Source: Castanea sativa
Lineage: Eukaryota > Streptophyta > Magnoliopsida > Fagales > Fagaceae
Direction of reading: 5' to 3'
Length of the DNA stretch: 64,000 nt
NCBI RefSeq assembly: GCF_040712315.1
Contig: NC_134018.1
Location: forward strand, 6,597,001-6,661,000
In this document: piece after piece, positions 20,323 through 33,109 of the stretch
Position numbering within the stretch: the stretch's first letter is position 1
Layout: each line of letters begins with the position of its first letter
The notes under the pieces: generated by a model
Seen by the model: the letters and a program-made list of their open reading frames with translations, nothing else
What the model was told of the DNA's origin: nothing
Databases searched by the model: none
Translations under genes and position numbers: made by a program

Positions 20323-23225
20323 TTGTTTTTCCTTACATTATCATATTCCGTACTATTTGTTTTCGTTGTTATTTTAATTGTTCACAATATTGATGTTGGT
20401 TGCTTTAACTAAGGTCTTAAGTATAATTGGACTAATTAATAACTTGGCTTAAAATTGGTTAAATTTTTGTGTGTATATATATGTATATGTGTGTGTATAT
20501 ATATAAGAAAAAAATATCATAAATATGTGTTTAGACCAAAAATAAATAAAACAACGTTAGGAGGAAACATTAAATTATATTTTAGATCACTTGTTAAAAT
20601 TAAAAACTTCAATAAAATAAAACCAAATGATGATTAATGTCTCGTGAATTAAAATTCTAGGTTCGAATAAAGACAGGATTAAAATTAATGTTAATAAAAA
20701 TATGATTAAAATCCCAACTAAAGGAAAAGCTTAAAAAACAAAATTAATACAACAAATGAGAAAGAGCTTGGAGAGGATAAGCAGAATGAAATAGGGTGTC
20801 TACATTTATGTCCCTTTTTGGTGGAATTCATGCATAAGTAAGCGAGTGCATGTGTATATGAGAGATGAAATGAGTGAACACTGAACTGTGGAAATGTAGT
20901 AGGGGAAGACCTCGAATACCTTTGATAGCTCGCAAGACTAGGTATTCGGTAAGTTTGGAACATTAACACAAGACCTTGAGGTGTAACAGCAGTATCCGTG
21001 GAACTTAAGCTTAGCCTGTGATCCATGCCAAAAGAAATTAGTAACTTATCATACATGTCAAATATGAATGGATTAGAAAGACAATAGTTTCTGTTTTAGT
21101 ATGGTAAAAAATCTATGCTAGCATGCTATGAGAACTTGAGGAAGAAGAAATTGACAAATCCTATCTTGCTTCACTACCCATGAACTAAGAGATAGAACAA
21201 ATGTACTTCATGTAGTATAAATTTCTTTGGGCATATCTACATAAAGGTCTCTGGACATATGTATTTGTGTCTTTAAAGTATTTTTAATGTGTTTTTGTTG
21301 GTTGGAATTTCTTGGGTATTTTTCTTTCAGATGGCTTTTGATATGAATGTGCAGAAGCATCAAGAAGCAATGTGATAAAGGTAGAAAAGCATGAACACGC
21401 TTAAACCTGAGATGTTGTGCCTGTTGCGCTCGCTTTCGATGTAAAGAAACTCAGACGACTGATCTCCACTTCAGAACTTAGGAATAAACAGTTTATTCTT
21501 AAGTTACGATCAATGGTTGGTAGAATGAGCAACCCATGATCATGTGCTAAACTAAATTATCTAGGACATGCTTGAAAGTCTTGCGCTGAGTTTCTTTCTG
21601 CTTTCCTATTTTGTTTGCTTGAAATTCTACTAGACATTAATTCTGACACTAATCGTCAAGCGTAGACTTAAACCTTGTGAATGTGACGCTGCCTGTAATG
21701 GGCCCTTAGATTTCTCTTGATAGATATGAAATTTTGTACCTTGACAGTGAGTGCAGTAAATAAAAGAAAAAAAAATCGTTTATTTTTGAAAATTCAATAG
21801 TTTTTTTGAAAACTAAAAAATTCAATAGTTGAGATGGGACAAGTAAATTGAATCTTAAACATTTCTTTTTTTGGGTTTTTTTTAAAAACTATCAGAAAAT
21901 GTCAAAGGATTTATAATTAGGACTCTTGGTTAAAGGCAAATTAATTCTAAGTGTGGCAGAAATATTTCTTCTAAATGATTGATATCCAGGTCGATGAAGC
22001 AATGTTGTTTTGCTTGATAGTTTTTTTATGGTTTTACACTTTTACTTACATTAAAATAAAAAAAAGATTTAAAGGAGGGTAGAGTTAATGGGCATTGTGA
22101 AAAAATAATTTGCATTAAATCTTTTTGCTTTATATCAAATTTTTTATTAGTTTTATAAAATATAAAGCCAATGAAACTAACTTTTTAAATTCCACTTATT
22201 ACTTCAATAATATTTTTAGTTTCCTCATCATTTCATACCAATTTTTTATTAATTAAACCATACAATTAACAACTCATCCTTAATAAGCACTATCTTACGT
22301 TACCCATTAACATTTTCCTATAAAGAATACTAAACACTTTACTTTGGAAGCCTTACAAACTATCCTATGAGTCACAAAAATATATCAAACATTTATTTAT
22401 TTATTTATTATTTTATTATTTAATTTATTGAAGCTGTAAACCTAAAATTAATTATTGGTACAATCTTCAATAAATTTTTTCAGAGAAATTTAATAATTGG
22501 ATTCGATTGCTTTATTCAACTTTATGATTCAGCTTTGAATTTGATCCTGCAGTAATTTGCGACTACAAGTCAAATATATTAAGTCTTGTAGTCGTAGAAA
22601 GGACTCTATTAATTTTGTGGGTCCTTAGGTTGACATCTCTTTTGTTTTTTGGCTGAATAGGTTGACTTGTCTAGATATATCAATTTTCTTACCTGTCAAA
22701 ATTAAGTGCAGCGTACTTTAGACGGAAATTTCATTGGTTATTAGTCAAGGTTCATTAAAATGGATTAGGTTATCTGTCCCTCACCAAGTCCTCTCTGACA
22801 CAAGTGGCTTGGTATCGCGACTGTGTAGACTTTGAATTTCTTTGCTGGTGGGAGTGATAAATGGTATCTGGTGACTGGTGAGGCAGTTTTTACTTGACTT
22901 TTTATACTAGAGCATATATTGAGAAACATATATAGCGTTCTGAATGAATGATTATTGAATATCTCTCTGGAGGTCAAACACTTAACAAGTTATCCCTCTC
23001 ACGATGACAGTTTGTTATTAAATTTTCCTATTTTATGATAATACCAAAAGATATTAGTAACATATTTTCTAATAAGATAAGTAAAATTGAGAAACATATA
23101 AAGAGTTCTGAATGAAATATTAATAATAGGGTTTAATGGAGTTTAGCTAAATATTAAGTACCTTAAAATATTGCAAAGAGAAAAGGGATAGAAGTTTTAA
23201 TGGCATTCCATGAAAATACCTATTA
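20323..23225. other. Intergenic DNA with a copy of the shared upstream block
   Basis: No gene is supported. The segment at about 22,670-22,830 (ATATCAATTTTCTTACCTGT ... CTTTAGACGGAAATTTCATT) matches blocks at 11.6 and 55.8 kb. The other open frames (for example 20,718-21,056, minus) have no recognisable domain. Confidence 0.5.
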
Positions 23226-23637
23226 TGCACGGACATGGACACGGACACGGACACGGACACGGGCATGGACACGGCGATACGGCAATTTTTGAAAAATAAG
23301 AACACGATACGGCATGGACACAGTAATTAAATAATTAATTAAAATTTATATTTAGGCATTTTTTAAAATATTTTTAGACATAAAATACATTTATGTCTAA
23401 AATTTAAATTATGTAAGAACTACAAATAAGCAAATTAACACCCAAAGTAATACAATAATATATATAAAATGTTTAGAGTACAAACCAAAAGTTTAAATAG
23501 GCTACATTCAAGTATTCAACATCAAACTAGAAACATAAAAGGAAACCAAGCTTTAAACTGTGAAGATTACCATAGAACAAGAAGTTCAATATCAAACTAA
23601 AAACATAAAAGGATAACTAAAAACATAAAAGGATCAC

Positions 23638-25870
23638 AGAACAACAACAACATCGTCGTCATCAATATAGTCATCATTCTCAACAAGACTTATCTCCATC
23701 TCTGGCTCATCTAGTGTGAGATAAGCAATCTCAAGCAACCCAGGTCCTCCAAATGGTTCATTCCAAGTATCTCCACTAATGTCCCACTTCTTAGAGTTCC
23801 CTTTAGTGTACTCTTCTCTCCTCCTTGAAAGAAGCCAAAGATTAGAATGAACAAATACTAAATCTTCAGCACGTTTAGGAGTAATTCTATTCCTCCTCGT
23901 ACAATGGATGAAGCCATATGTACTCCAATTCCTCTCAGCGCATGATGATGAGCAAGGCTATCCAAGAAGCTTTAGAGCTAAAGTTTGAAGCATTGGCAAC
24001 CTAGACCCATAATTTGACCACCAGAGCATTGGATCCAAGATCCACCTATCATCCATGTTATCATCATCATAAGCCCTAATTCTTGAAAACAAACCAAACT
24101 CCATAGTAACATTCTTCCTATCATCAATATCAGGAAAGAATCTTTTGAGGCACTTGTTTCTCTCCATAGAAAGTTTAGCATCCTTGTGTGGTGCAACACG
24201 ACCTCTGACTTCCTCAAGCCATTGATTAGTATAATACTTAGTTAAAAACAAATTAGAAATGCCTAAAGAATATTATAAAAAAAATTAAAGAGATAGAAAA
24301 ATTACTTCAGATTCAAGGAGTGGGCTAGGCAATGAAGTGGTATGCAATTTTTAGTCCACCGTTCAATAAGTATAGCATGTACCACATCATAGAATGGAGA
24401 CTCCTCATATTCTTCCTTGCCTTCTTGCCGGTATATTTCTTTCTTCACATTTTCTATCATGGAATCCCACATTTCATACACCTTATGGAGAATGGGTGCA
24501 TCCGTGTCAGCGACTCGAAGCATCTCATAAATAGGTCCTGTGAATCTCAGAATATATGCAACCTTATTCCACCACAAATCATTCAAAACATAATCCCTCA
24601 CAGTTTGAGCTTTTCCTACATCATCTTCTCTATATGACATCCATTCCTCACTTATGACCATATTTCGAAGATGTTGTTTTACTTGAAACAATCTTTTAAG
24701 CGTGATGATTATTGAAGCAAATTGTGTTTCAGCAACAGCAAGTAACTTCAAAGGGGAAAATGAATTAAAAATTGCTAATCTCATAGAATGATTTGTGATA
24801 AAAATACGAATGAAAGTTGCCTCATCTGAAACTTGTGCAATCCAGTTACATTAATTATATGCAACCTCATTCTGCAAAGAATTCTTAGGTGCGCATATAT
24901 TCCTCAAGTCCAAATTGAGGGTATGCACAACACAAGGTGACCAAAATATATGAGGATATTAAGCTTTAACAATAGGTCTTGCAGCTTTCATAATAGATGC
25001 ATTATCAGTAATAACTTGGACAACATGAGTATGCCCAACCTCACCAATGACCTTTAGAAACAAATCAGAAATGAAGTGCTTGTCTTTGTACTCTTTGGTA
25101 CCATCAATGATTTGATAAAAAGTGGTCATTTCTATAATGTAGCCATAAAATTGATAGGTGGCCTTTTTTGTGGATCTGTCCACCCATCACTTACTATGCT
25201 TAAACCCCTTTCTTTTCAAGTGTCTTTAATTGACTTCAACAACTTCTCAATATGTACCTTCTCTTTATGCAACAAAGTTGTTCTTAATTTATTGTAACCT
25301 GGAGGAATATAGCCCGCTAAATTATTATTACATGCAAATTTGATCATCTCAATCCAATATGTGTTCTTAGCAAAGTGAAAGGGTAAACCAGCAGAATAAA
25401 ATGTCCTAGCAATAAGAGAATCTAATTGCTCTCGACATTGATTGTTAAAACACGTCTCCAAAGTAGGATTCCCAACCCCTTTTTTTCTGAAAAAAATGGA
25501 TGACTTGAAGCTGTACTACTGAGAGTAGGACCCAAATGAGGACTACTAAGAGAATCAGATGGTAAAGACACTAGCTTAGGCTTCTTCAATCTACCCGAAG
25601 ATTCCTCATACGCATCTTCTAATTTTTGCATTTCATTTAGATACTCATCTCCAACCTTACCACATGGTTGTATTCCACAATTAGACAGTTTTAACAAGTG
25701 TGCCTTCACCCTTGAATAAGACCCCTTAAAAGTTTTTTCACAATAGTTACATCTGAAAGTAACATTCCCACCACCACCAGCTACTTTTTCTAACTTAGTA
25801 ACATATTTCCATAGAGGAGCAACTAACTCAATTGATTTTTCACTTTCAATATTTATTTTAGTAAATCACC
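23638..25870 (-). pseudogene. hAT transposase pseudogene (BED finger, DUF659, dimerisation domain)
   Basis: In order along the minus strand: a BED zinc finger near 25,840-25,650 (RCNYCEKTFKGSYSRVKAH); a DUF659-like catalytic N-part with SDGWTD near 25,190 and VITDNA near 25,015; a central region ending LHCLAHSLN near 24,305; a segment with WWSNYG near 24,020; and the C-terminal hAT dimerisation motif CAERNWSTYGFIH near 23,930. The copy is dead. There is a frameshift in a poly-A run near 25,480, another after the SDGWTD segment near 25,160, a TAG just before the PCSSSCAERNW segment at about 23,956, and further breaks. The usual protein is a DNA-cutting, rejoining transposase of about 650-750 aa. 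Confidence 0.85.
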
Positions 25871-25973
25871 TACAATATTTAAGTAATTTAACTTTAATAA
25901 ATAAATTAAACTATGGCAGTAACAACTAACAACATTATATCATATGGCACATAATGTAACAAAATCCCAGTAT

Positions 25974-26014
25974 ATCCCACTCTCATGGTCACACAATGAC
26001 CATGAGAGTGGGAT
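25974..26014. repeat. Perfect 18-bp hairpin
   Basis: Two 18-nt arms (25,974-25,991 and 25,997-26,014) are perfect inverted copies around the loop CACAA. It lies just upstream of the hAT transposase remnant. It could be a cruciform or a small insertion product; the role is unknown. Confidence 0.8.
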
Positions 26015-26639
26015 TAAAAAAAAAAATTATAAGTTATAACTTAAATAAAGCAACTCGTCCCATTCACCCAACCAGCCAAACAAATATCTGAAAGAACACA
26101 CAAAAAAAAAAAAAATAGAGAGAAGCTTAAAAAGAGGTCGGACCTGAGTTGTCCACACTGAGAGAAAGAGATCAGAAGGGACAAGGATTGCGTCGACGTC
26201 TATGGAGCTCGCCGATCAGCCCGATCTAGCTTCGGCGAGGGACAGAGGTCAGTGGCACAACGGGCGGAGATCAGAGGGAGGGTTGGTGGGTTAAGAACTA
26301 AGAAGTGAGAGCTTGAGATGTGGATTTTGGGCAAATGAGTTCTCAAACTTTTGTTTTTGGGTATATCATGAAATCAACGGTATTGGTAAGTCCATCTGTC
26401 AAAATCTATGATTTTCCTTTTTTTCTTTTTCTTTTTTCACTGCTGGCGTGTCGGATGTGTCAAAGCCGTGTCGGAGAAGCAGAAAAAAAAAAAAAAAAAA
26501 AAAAAAAATAAAAAAAAAAAAAAGACATTGCTCGGACACCGAAGTCCAGCAAATCGTACCGGTTCCGGTGTCCGACACTTGTTAGACACCGACACGTCGC
26601 CAAAAATGGCATGTTGGTGCAACCCAGGAAAATATTGCA

Positions 26640-26779
26640 TATTAGAATTCTGAAGCAAACGTGGCTATAGATAAGCCTACAGCGGTGTTTATAAAAAACC
26701 CCACTATAAGGTATCGATAATTGCATTTTTTTATGAACGCCACTAAAAAAACGCTACTATAGGCAGCTTTTTTGTAGTG
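26640..26779 (-). mobile_element. CACTA-type terminus, second family
   Basis: The block ends GCTTTTTTGTAGTG at 26,779. Read inward from the right this is CACTACAAAAAAGC, a CACTA terminus. Subterminal ACGCCACTA / GCTACTATAG-type repeats follow. No partner end is visible in the window, so it is a fragment. Confidence 0.65.
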
Positions 26780-28546
26780 GAATTACAACAATTAGGCTAG
26801 GTTGAAGTGACTCTGGAGCTCCAAAGGTGAATTATCATCAATCAGTTTTTAGGCCAAGTTTTAGTTCACTATTAGGCTCGGTTTAATTTACTGATTTCAC
26901 ATTACTGTGGAGATGCAAAAGAAATTAGTTACACTAGATGAAATCATGCCACTGCTAGGTTGGAATTTGTGTTTATGGACGGAAGCATTTAACAATATAG
27001 TTGTATGAAGTGATCTTATCTAAGTAAATAAAGTGGTCATCTCGGATTCTCAGATATTATATTGAAAATTATAAATTGGTCACTTGGTACTAAAAGTAAG
27101 AAACTTAAAATATTGAACACTTGGTGCAAAATTACAAATTAATTAGAAATTCATTTGGCTTCTGATTGTATTTTAATTTTAATAGGACAGATATGATTGG
27201 TTTATTTTTTAAAGGTATCAATTTGTTGGGTTTCTTTTGTCTCACCACATTTCAATCCATGTTTGTATGGTTCTCGGCCTCCAATTCAAGATGAGAGTCA
27301 AATCTACACCACTTCGTCAAATAGCATCTATGTAGCTACTTTCGATGCACCTTGAGCCTTAACTTATAGGCTAAACACTTAAAACTTTGATTGAAACAAG
27401 GATCGAACCCAAATTATAAGTTGAGTAGTAAGTTGGTAGGAAAAACTGAAATATTCCGCAAGGATGGTGTTTTGTATTTCACTATTTTATAGGAAGGACA
27501 TTTTGAATTTAGCAATACATAATTCCATGTTCAACAGTGCGAAAATTTTTAATACAACAATAGGAAAATTTTCTATCCAACACCAGAAATTTTCATATTG
27601 AACAATATGAAATTTATTAGATACACCACTAATGGAGAGCAAAATCTGATGACAAACAAGATAGTAATTTAAAGTCTTATTTTACTTGGGATAGAGAGTG
27701 TGTACCAAGCTCAAGAGTTCATTACTCTTCTCACTTAGTTTTGAAAATTAAATCAATTTAAGTAATCACATTTTAGCTATAAGAGGAAGTGCTAGCTAGC
27801 CTTGCTAATGAATTGATTAGCCATAAGACAGGTTAGTGATTCAAGGTTGTTTTGATTATCCTAGGAAGGAAAAATTGTCTTATGAGATAGTCTCGATCAT
27901 GAAGATAATTTCATGAAACCATATCATGAGATAACCTCTCATCAATAAAGTTTCATGTTAAAAGCGTTCACATTATTTTATGTGACAATTACAGTCTATT
28001 TTAAAATAAGAATATATTTCTTCTCTTTTAGCTAACTATTTTTCAAAATACTTGTATCTAATTATCTATTATATACTCTATTTTATTAAAATGTCAATTT
28101 TTTTTCTTCATTTTTTAATTGTTTCTCTCTTATCATGTACAATGATTAACATACACTCTCTTCCTTCACCTTCAAGAAGCATAAAAAATTAATAAAAAAT
28201 TGTTTTGAATATAACTTATAGTGCCTCCAAAATTTAGACAAACATTATGGCCGGATTCTATTTTACATCACTGGTTCATGATCTGATGCGAGTAATTTTT
28301 TACTTATGCAAATTCTCTAAAATTGGGCATTTAATGGCTAGTGTTTTGGCTAAAAAGCGAGGAAATTTAGATCATGCACCAGCTGAAGTGGCCCATATTT
28401 CATGACTTGTGTGGTCCAAATCTGACACGTGGCTAAGAATCAGGTTGCCATGTCAGCAGAAGACCACATGCATCTTCCTCCAGCCTAACCTTTGCCCCTT
28501 TGGTTAAGAATTTGATTGTTTGAAATTGAATTTGGAAGAGCCAAGC
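26780..28546. other. Unassigned intergenic DNA
   Basis: No long frame, TIR pair or tandem repeat is seen. Composition is AT-rich, apart from a somewhat GC-richer patch near 28,380-28,500. Confidence 0.45.
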
Positions 28547-28984
28547 AGACTAAGGTTATCTTTGGTAACAGCTTTTGTTTTTAATTTTCAAAATCTTGTT
28601 TTTAGAAATATAAAAAAAAAATTTAAAAAAATCTTGTATTTTTTAAATCAAAAACATGTTTGGTTAGTTGAAATTAAAAAGATAATTTTTTCAAGAAAAA
28701 ATAAAAAAAAATATGTTATTACTAGGATTTGAACTCTAATACTATCTTATTAAATGAGATAGATTCATTAAATTTTATGCGTGTTTTCATTGACTTTTGA
28801 AAATTAGAAACTGGAAACAGTCTTTTGCGTGTTTTTAGTTTTCTTCATAAATTGAATTTTTCAAACAGTTTTTGTTTTCAATTCATTTTGAATTGCCAAA
28901 CAAATTTTTTAATCTAAAAAATAAAAAAATTATTTTTAAAAACAAAAAATAAAAGAGAAAAAATAGTTACTAAACATACCTAAG
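28547..28984. mobile_element. Possible MITE (TTTTTGTTTTTAA-rich inverted ends)
   Basis: The left edge (CTAAGGTTATCTTTGGTAAC) and the right edge read inward (CTTAGGTATGTTTAGTAAC) are similar, and the interior is a T/A-rich inverted pattern. This fits a diverged hAT-like MITE. Confidence is limited because the arms are low-complexity. Confidence 0.45.
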
Positions 28985-29211
28985 TTTTTTCGGCTTTAGG
29001 AGGTATTTATTCAAATAAGTGTGGTGGCCCCATATGGTGACCTAATGTCGTCCAAAGTTATATTCTGCTCATAGGGCCATTATGTGCTTGTCCGTTTGTT
29101 CGCCCAAAAAAGTCTTATCCCTTCCGTTTTGACTTGGGCTGTTCGGCCCAATTTAAATTGGTCCCAAAATGGAGCCCAGAACACAGTTTTGTCATGCAAG
29201 GGTTAAACAAA

Positions 29212-29220
29212 AGGAACTGA
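29212..29220 (+). repeat. Left 9-bp target-site duplication of the large MULE
   Basis: AGGAACTGA here is repeated exactly at 34,115-34,123, directly outside the two element termini. Confidence 0.95.
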
Positions 29221-29428
29221 GGCCAAATCGGCCCAATACCACCATTTTTAAAAATATTTAGGCAGAAAACACTGTTTCGGAACTAATTGGGGATGTAGCA
29301 CTTTTTCAAGTACTCGAGTTTGGTGAACTCGAGTACTGGATTTTACACCTCCACCGTGGCATGCCAGCGTGGAATATCTATTTTTTAAAAAATTCACCAA
29401 GTACTCGAGTTTGAAAAACTCGAGTACT
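29221..29428 (+). repeat. Left terminal inverted repeat of the MULE
   Basis: Matches the right TIR in inverted orientation with few differences. Shared landmarks include TTAGGCAGAAAA, GTTTCGGAACTAATTGG and CCACCGTGGCATGCCAGCG. Confidence 0.95.
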
Positions 29429-29734
29429 GGCAAATCTGGTACCCGAGTTTTTCAAACGCGAGTACTAATCTGGATTCCCATGGAACATATCCAGATTGGT
29501 ACTCGAGTTTTAAGAACTCGGGTACTTTTCATGGTACTCGATTATTTGAGGCTCGAGTATAAATCTGGATATGGAATTTTGTGTATATGCCCATTACTCG
29601 AGTTTCATGGGCTCGGGTATTATTTAAGGTACTCGCTTATGTCAAACTCGAGTATGGCGAACTAAAACCAGTCTTCCCTCATCTCTCATTTCTCACTCAG
29701 TTGCACACTCTCACTCTCCAAACCGAAAACCCAT

Positions 29735-29930
29735 TTCATCGCCGGTGAAACTCGGACTCCCAAACCCGTTTCATCACCGACGCCACCGTAGAAACCCCAA
29801 ACCCCTTTCATCGCCGGCAACGTCGGACTCCCAAACCCGTTTCTTTGCCGGCGCCGGCCTTCAAACCCCAAACCCATTTCATCGCCGGCGTTTTCGCAAG
29901 ATATCCACCCATTTTATCGCCGGTGACGTC
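29735..29930 (+). repeat. GC-rich short tandem repeat inside the MULE
   Basis: About six degenerate units of ~35 bp contain CCCAAACCC(G)TTTCATCGCCGG. The block is GC-rich and CpG-rich against AT-rich surroundings. It lies in the presumed 5' leader of the element's gene. Open frames here are repeat by-products. Confidence 0.8.
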
Positions 29931-29945
29931 GCACTTAAAGGTTAG

Positions 29946-31326
29946 CAATGTTTGGGGTTTTTTTTTGTTCTTTCCATGAGTTTTTAACTAATTGTGGTAA
30001 TTTTTGTCTTGTAACTGTGACTGAGTTTCTTTGCTTCTCTACTGGTACATAGTTTGATTGGGATAACACCTAGAACATGTTAAAAGTGAGTTAGATATTT
30101 ATTGGCCATTCAATTGGTGCTTCCTTGAAAATTGTATGCATTGGTGGACTGCACGGTTTAACTGTTTCAATTGGTAGGTGCTACAGTACTTTCATGCTAT
30201 TGATTTGGTGGATATGAGTAATAAAATGTTTGTGTTGCATTTCCACTATTGTGTAGAACATAAAGTTCACACCGGGAAAAATAAAAAAAGAACGATAATA
30301 TATTGTTCAGTGCATGCTTAGATTGAAGAAAGTCATAGATGTGTGAAGAGGGAAAGTTATTTGACTATTCTTTGTGAAATCAAGTTGATACACTGGTTAA
30401 TTGAGAACTAGAAGTATATTGGTAGTATTGCCATAACTGGATTTTCTTATGGATATGAACTGGAGAAATTCATATCATGTTTAAATTCCAACTCCAAAAT
30501 GTTACATTGCCCACATAGGAAAGAAGCGTCTTGAGGAATTCTTTTGAGTATTATCAAAATAAGACTTATATACTATTATAAAGCACGTATTTGAGTCAGT
30601 TACCGTGTAAACGTTCTTAAATAGCTGTCCTTGCAAGTGAATGACCAAAGCTGCCATGATATGTCATTAAAACAAATCTTAATTTGGTAAGAAAATAAGC
30701 ATAGTTTTTTTTTTTTTTTGGGTTATGATGTGAAGAGAGAGGACACAATGATGGCAAAGGACTAGAAGGTTTTAGGATGAAGTCAATTGTGGTTATTTTG
30801 AATAGTTCCTAATTTGCTCCCTGAACTTGGGTCATGTCACTGTTTCTTACCGGTGCATTAATCGCTCTCCTTTGAAAATGACCAAACCATCTCAAGTGAC
30901 TCTCTCTTATCTCAAGTAGGTGGTTGAACTTGATTCAACCATTATCTACTTTTGTTGGTTATCAATGTTGACTGAATCCATTAAGTTGTGGTTTGTGAAA
31001 ATCCACCATCTTATACATTTAGAGTGTGAGGTGTACATTTCATGTGTTAGGCCTTAGAATCTAGCTTAAACATTTCTGCCTGTGGAACATAAACTTAAAA
31101 GTTGAAATGTCTCATCTTTCTTTTTCTTTTGCTTTCTTAATAAAAGCATGATCTTTTTATGTATATCTAATTGTACAAGTTCTTATAATTATTCCAAAAC
31201 ATATTTAGTTTGTGATTTGGTAGTTGTGGAAATATTCCCTATAGAATTATATTAGTTTGTGATTGTGCTATGTTGAATCTTGTGCTATGCTAATGGGCCA
31301 TTAATCACCTTTAATTTATGCCAGGT
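29946..31326. other. MULE interior without recognised coding sequence
   Basis: AT-rich DNA between the GC-rich leader repeat and the first coding exon. A GCCAG acceptor-like site just before the ATG suggests the 5' part is a long leader intron, but this is inferred. Confidence 0.4.
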
Positions 31327-33036
31327 ATGGACCCACATCGAGCAGGACCCTCTATAGGGACTGTCTTGACGAGGCAACCTATGCATCGTTCAAGTTTGCT
31401 TTGGGATGCTCCTTTGGCAGGCGAGGTATGCACTTGTGTCATTGTAATCAATATATGTAGTAGAAAGATTTTGGGCATTATGTTTTGAAGTGTAATTATT
31501 ACGTGGTTAGTGAATGTTATTATTAATACTAAGCTGCTTTGTTTGCAGGAAGTGCCAGGTGTTTTGACTTGTCGTCACCGAGATAAAGGTCTTTTTGATG
31601 GTGGGTTAGATCCACGGATTGCCACTTACATCACAGATGCGGGGTTAGATGGGCTACTTCGAGTCCCACATATGGACCTTGACCATGCACTGATCACGGC
31701 CTTAGTGGAGAGATGGCGGCCAGAGACGCACTCATTCCACTTGCCACACGGTGAGATGACCATCACGCTACAAGACATAGAGGTCATCCTGGGGGTACCT
31801 GTACATGGCTTGCCGGTGGTAGGATTTACCCATATGGACCACTGGCGTGACTTTTGCATAGATTTGCTAGGCTTCCGTCCACCGGACAGACCAGTTGGTA
31901 CAAAAAAGAACACTGCAGTGTTGGAAGGGCCGAGGATAAAAGCCAAATGGTTGGAGGAGCAGTTTCGCAACCCTCTTCCTGCTGACGCCACTGAGGTGCG
32001 TGTGCAACAGTATGCTCGGTATTACATACTCCAAATGTTGGGTAGTATACTGTTTATGGACAAATCTGGCGAACGGCTCTCAATCATGTATCTACAATTT
32101 TTCAATCCAATCAGCAATGGAAAGAATTATAGTTGGGGTAGTGCAACACTAAGTTGGCTATATAGACACCTCTGTAAGGCATCAGAGAAGACAGCCAAGC
32201 AAATTGGTGGTGCACTGCTATTAGTGCAGTTGTGGGCGTGGGCGAGGTTTCCACAAATATGGGCTCTAACTTTTGACGAGGGTTACCGTTATGGGACGAT
32301 GACTACAAACGTCTCCGAGTGCTTCAATGGTGTTCTAAAGGGTGCTCGTAGCCTGCCCATTACAGCAATGGTGAAATACACATGGTTCAAACTGAATGCT
32401 TATTTCGATGATCGTCGCAATAAGAGCATAGAGCAGTTGAATTCAGGGAAAAAATGGTGTAAATATGCCTTGGATATCTTCATGAGAAATAAGGAGAAGG
32501 CGGAGCATCACAGGGTGACAAGATTGAGTGCGCAAAACAATCATATCAAGTAGATACACCGCATAATCCAGGGATCGCTGGACATGGGGATCACACACAT
32601 GGAGTTAATTTGTTGCAAAGAACTTGCACATGTCGAAATGGAAATTGTATAAGATACCATGTTCACATGTCATTGCAGCTTTGTATTAGGTATCGACATG
32701 ATGCAGAGCAGGTACATTGACCAATGCTATAGCGTGGACGCATTGTTTCGGAGCTATGCTCCCGTTTTCCCTGTCTTGAAAGATAGATTATCATGGCCAG
32801 ATCCTAAAGAAACTCGAAGGGTCCTCCCTAACCCCCAATTGATTCGAGAGAAAGGTCGCCCTGTCTCAACACGAATCAGGAATGAGATGGACGAGGGCGG
32901 GAATCGGCCTAGAACCACACCATGGAAGGAGGGGGGGAGGAAGGTGCAATGCGGGTTGTGTGACCAAGAGGGGCATAACAGAAGAACATGCCCTAAGCGG
33001 AACGAGGCCTCGGCGAGTGGTGGTCTCGCAGACTAG
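31327..33036 (+). pseudogene. PMD-MULE transposase-like gene, frameshifted
   Basis: Exon 1 (31,327-31,425, 33 codons, MDPHRAGPSIGT...) splices in frame across a GTATGC...TTTGCAG intron to exon 2 at 31,549. The first 367 codons hold a plant mobile domain (about residues 46-268: RVPHMDLDHALITALVERW, VILGVPV, WAWARFP). They run directly into the C-terminal region of a MuDR-type transposase (about 269-345: DEGYRYGTMTTNVSECFNGV). The frame is then lost near 32,540, 32,650 and 32,683. Across those breaks lie the SWIM zinc finger halves (CTCRNGN and IPCSHVIAA). The last frame ends in a CCHC knuckle (CGLCDQEGHNRRTC) at 33,036. The DDE catalytic core expected between the mobile domain and the C-terminal region is absent. 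So this copy cannot encode a full transposase, and may be a fusion left by an internal deletion. Confidence 0.88.
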
Positions 33037-33109
33037 GTACGCTAAGTTTGAACTGTGGCATCCTTCTATATTATGTCATTAACTGATAGCATTATAACCA
33101 TGTTGTGAA

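Larger units (their letters stand above)
23226..26600 (-). mobile_element. Decayed autonomous-type hAT element
   Basis: Both edges carry clustered GGACACGG / CCGTGTCC-type repeats (23,226-23,320 and about 26,440-26,600). These are subterminal repeats flanking a hAT transposase remnant on the minus strand. A long poly-A/poly-T tract lies at about 26,483-26,524. Exact termini and an 8-bp target duplication could not be fixed, so the boundaries are approximate. Confidence 0.65.

Noticed and set aside
20718..21056. 112-codon minus-strand frame (Ser/Phe-rich)
   Set aside because: No recognisable domain, no splice or promoter context, and composition typical of AT-rich intergenic DNA.
26408..26726. 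Lys- or Phe-rich frames around a poly-A tract
   Set aside because: They are translations of a homopolymer at the hAT element's edge.
29745..29945. Proline/Arg-rich frames on both strands in a GC-rich block
   Set aside because: They arise from a ~35-bp tandem repeat in the MULE leader.
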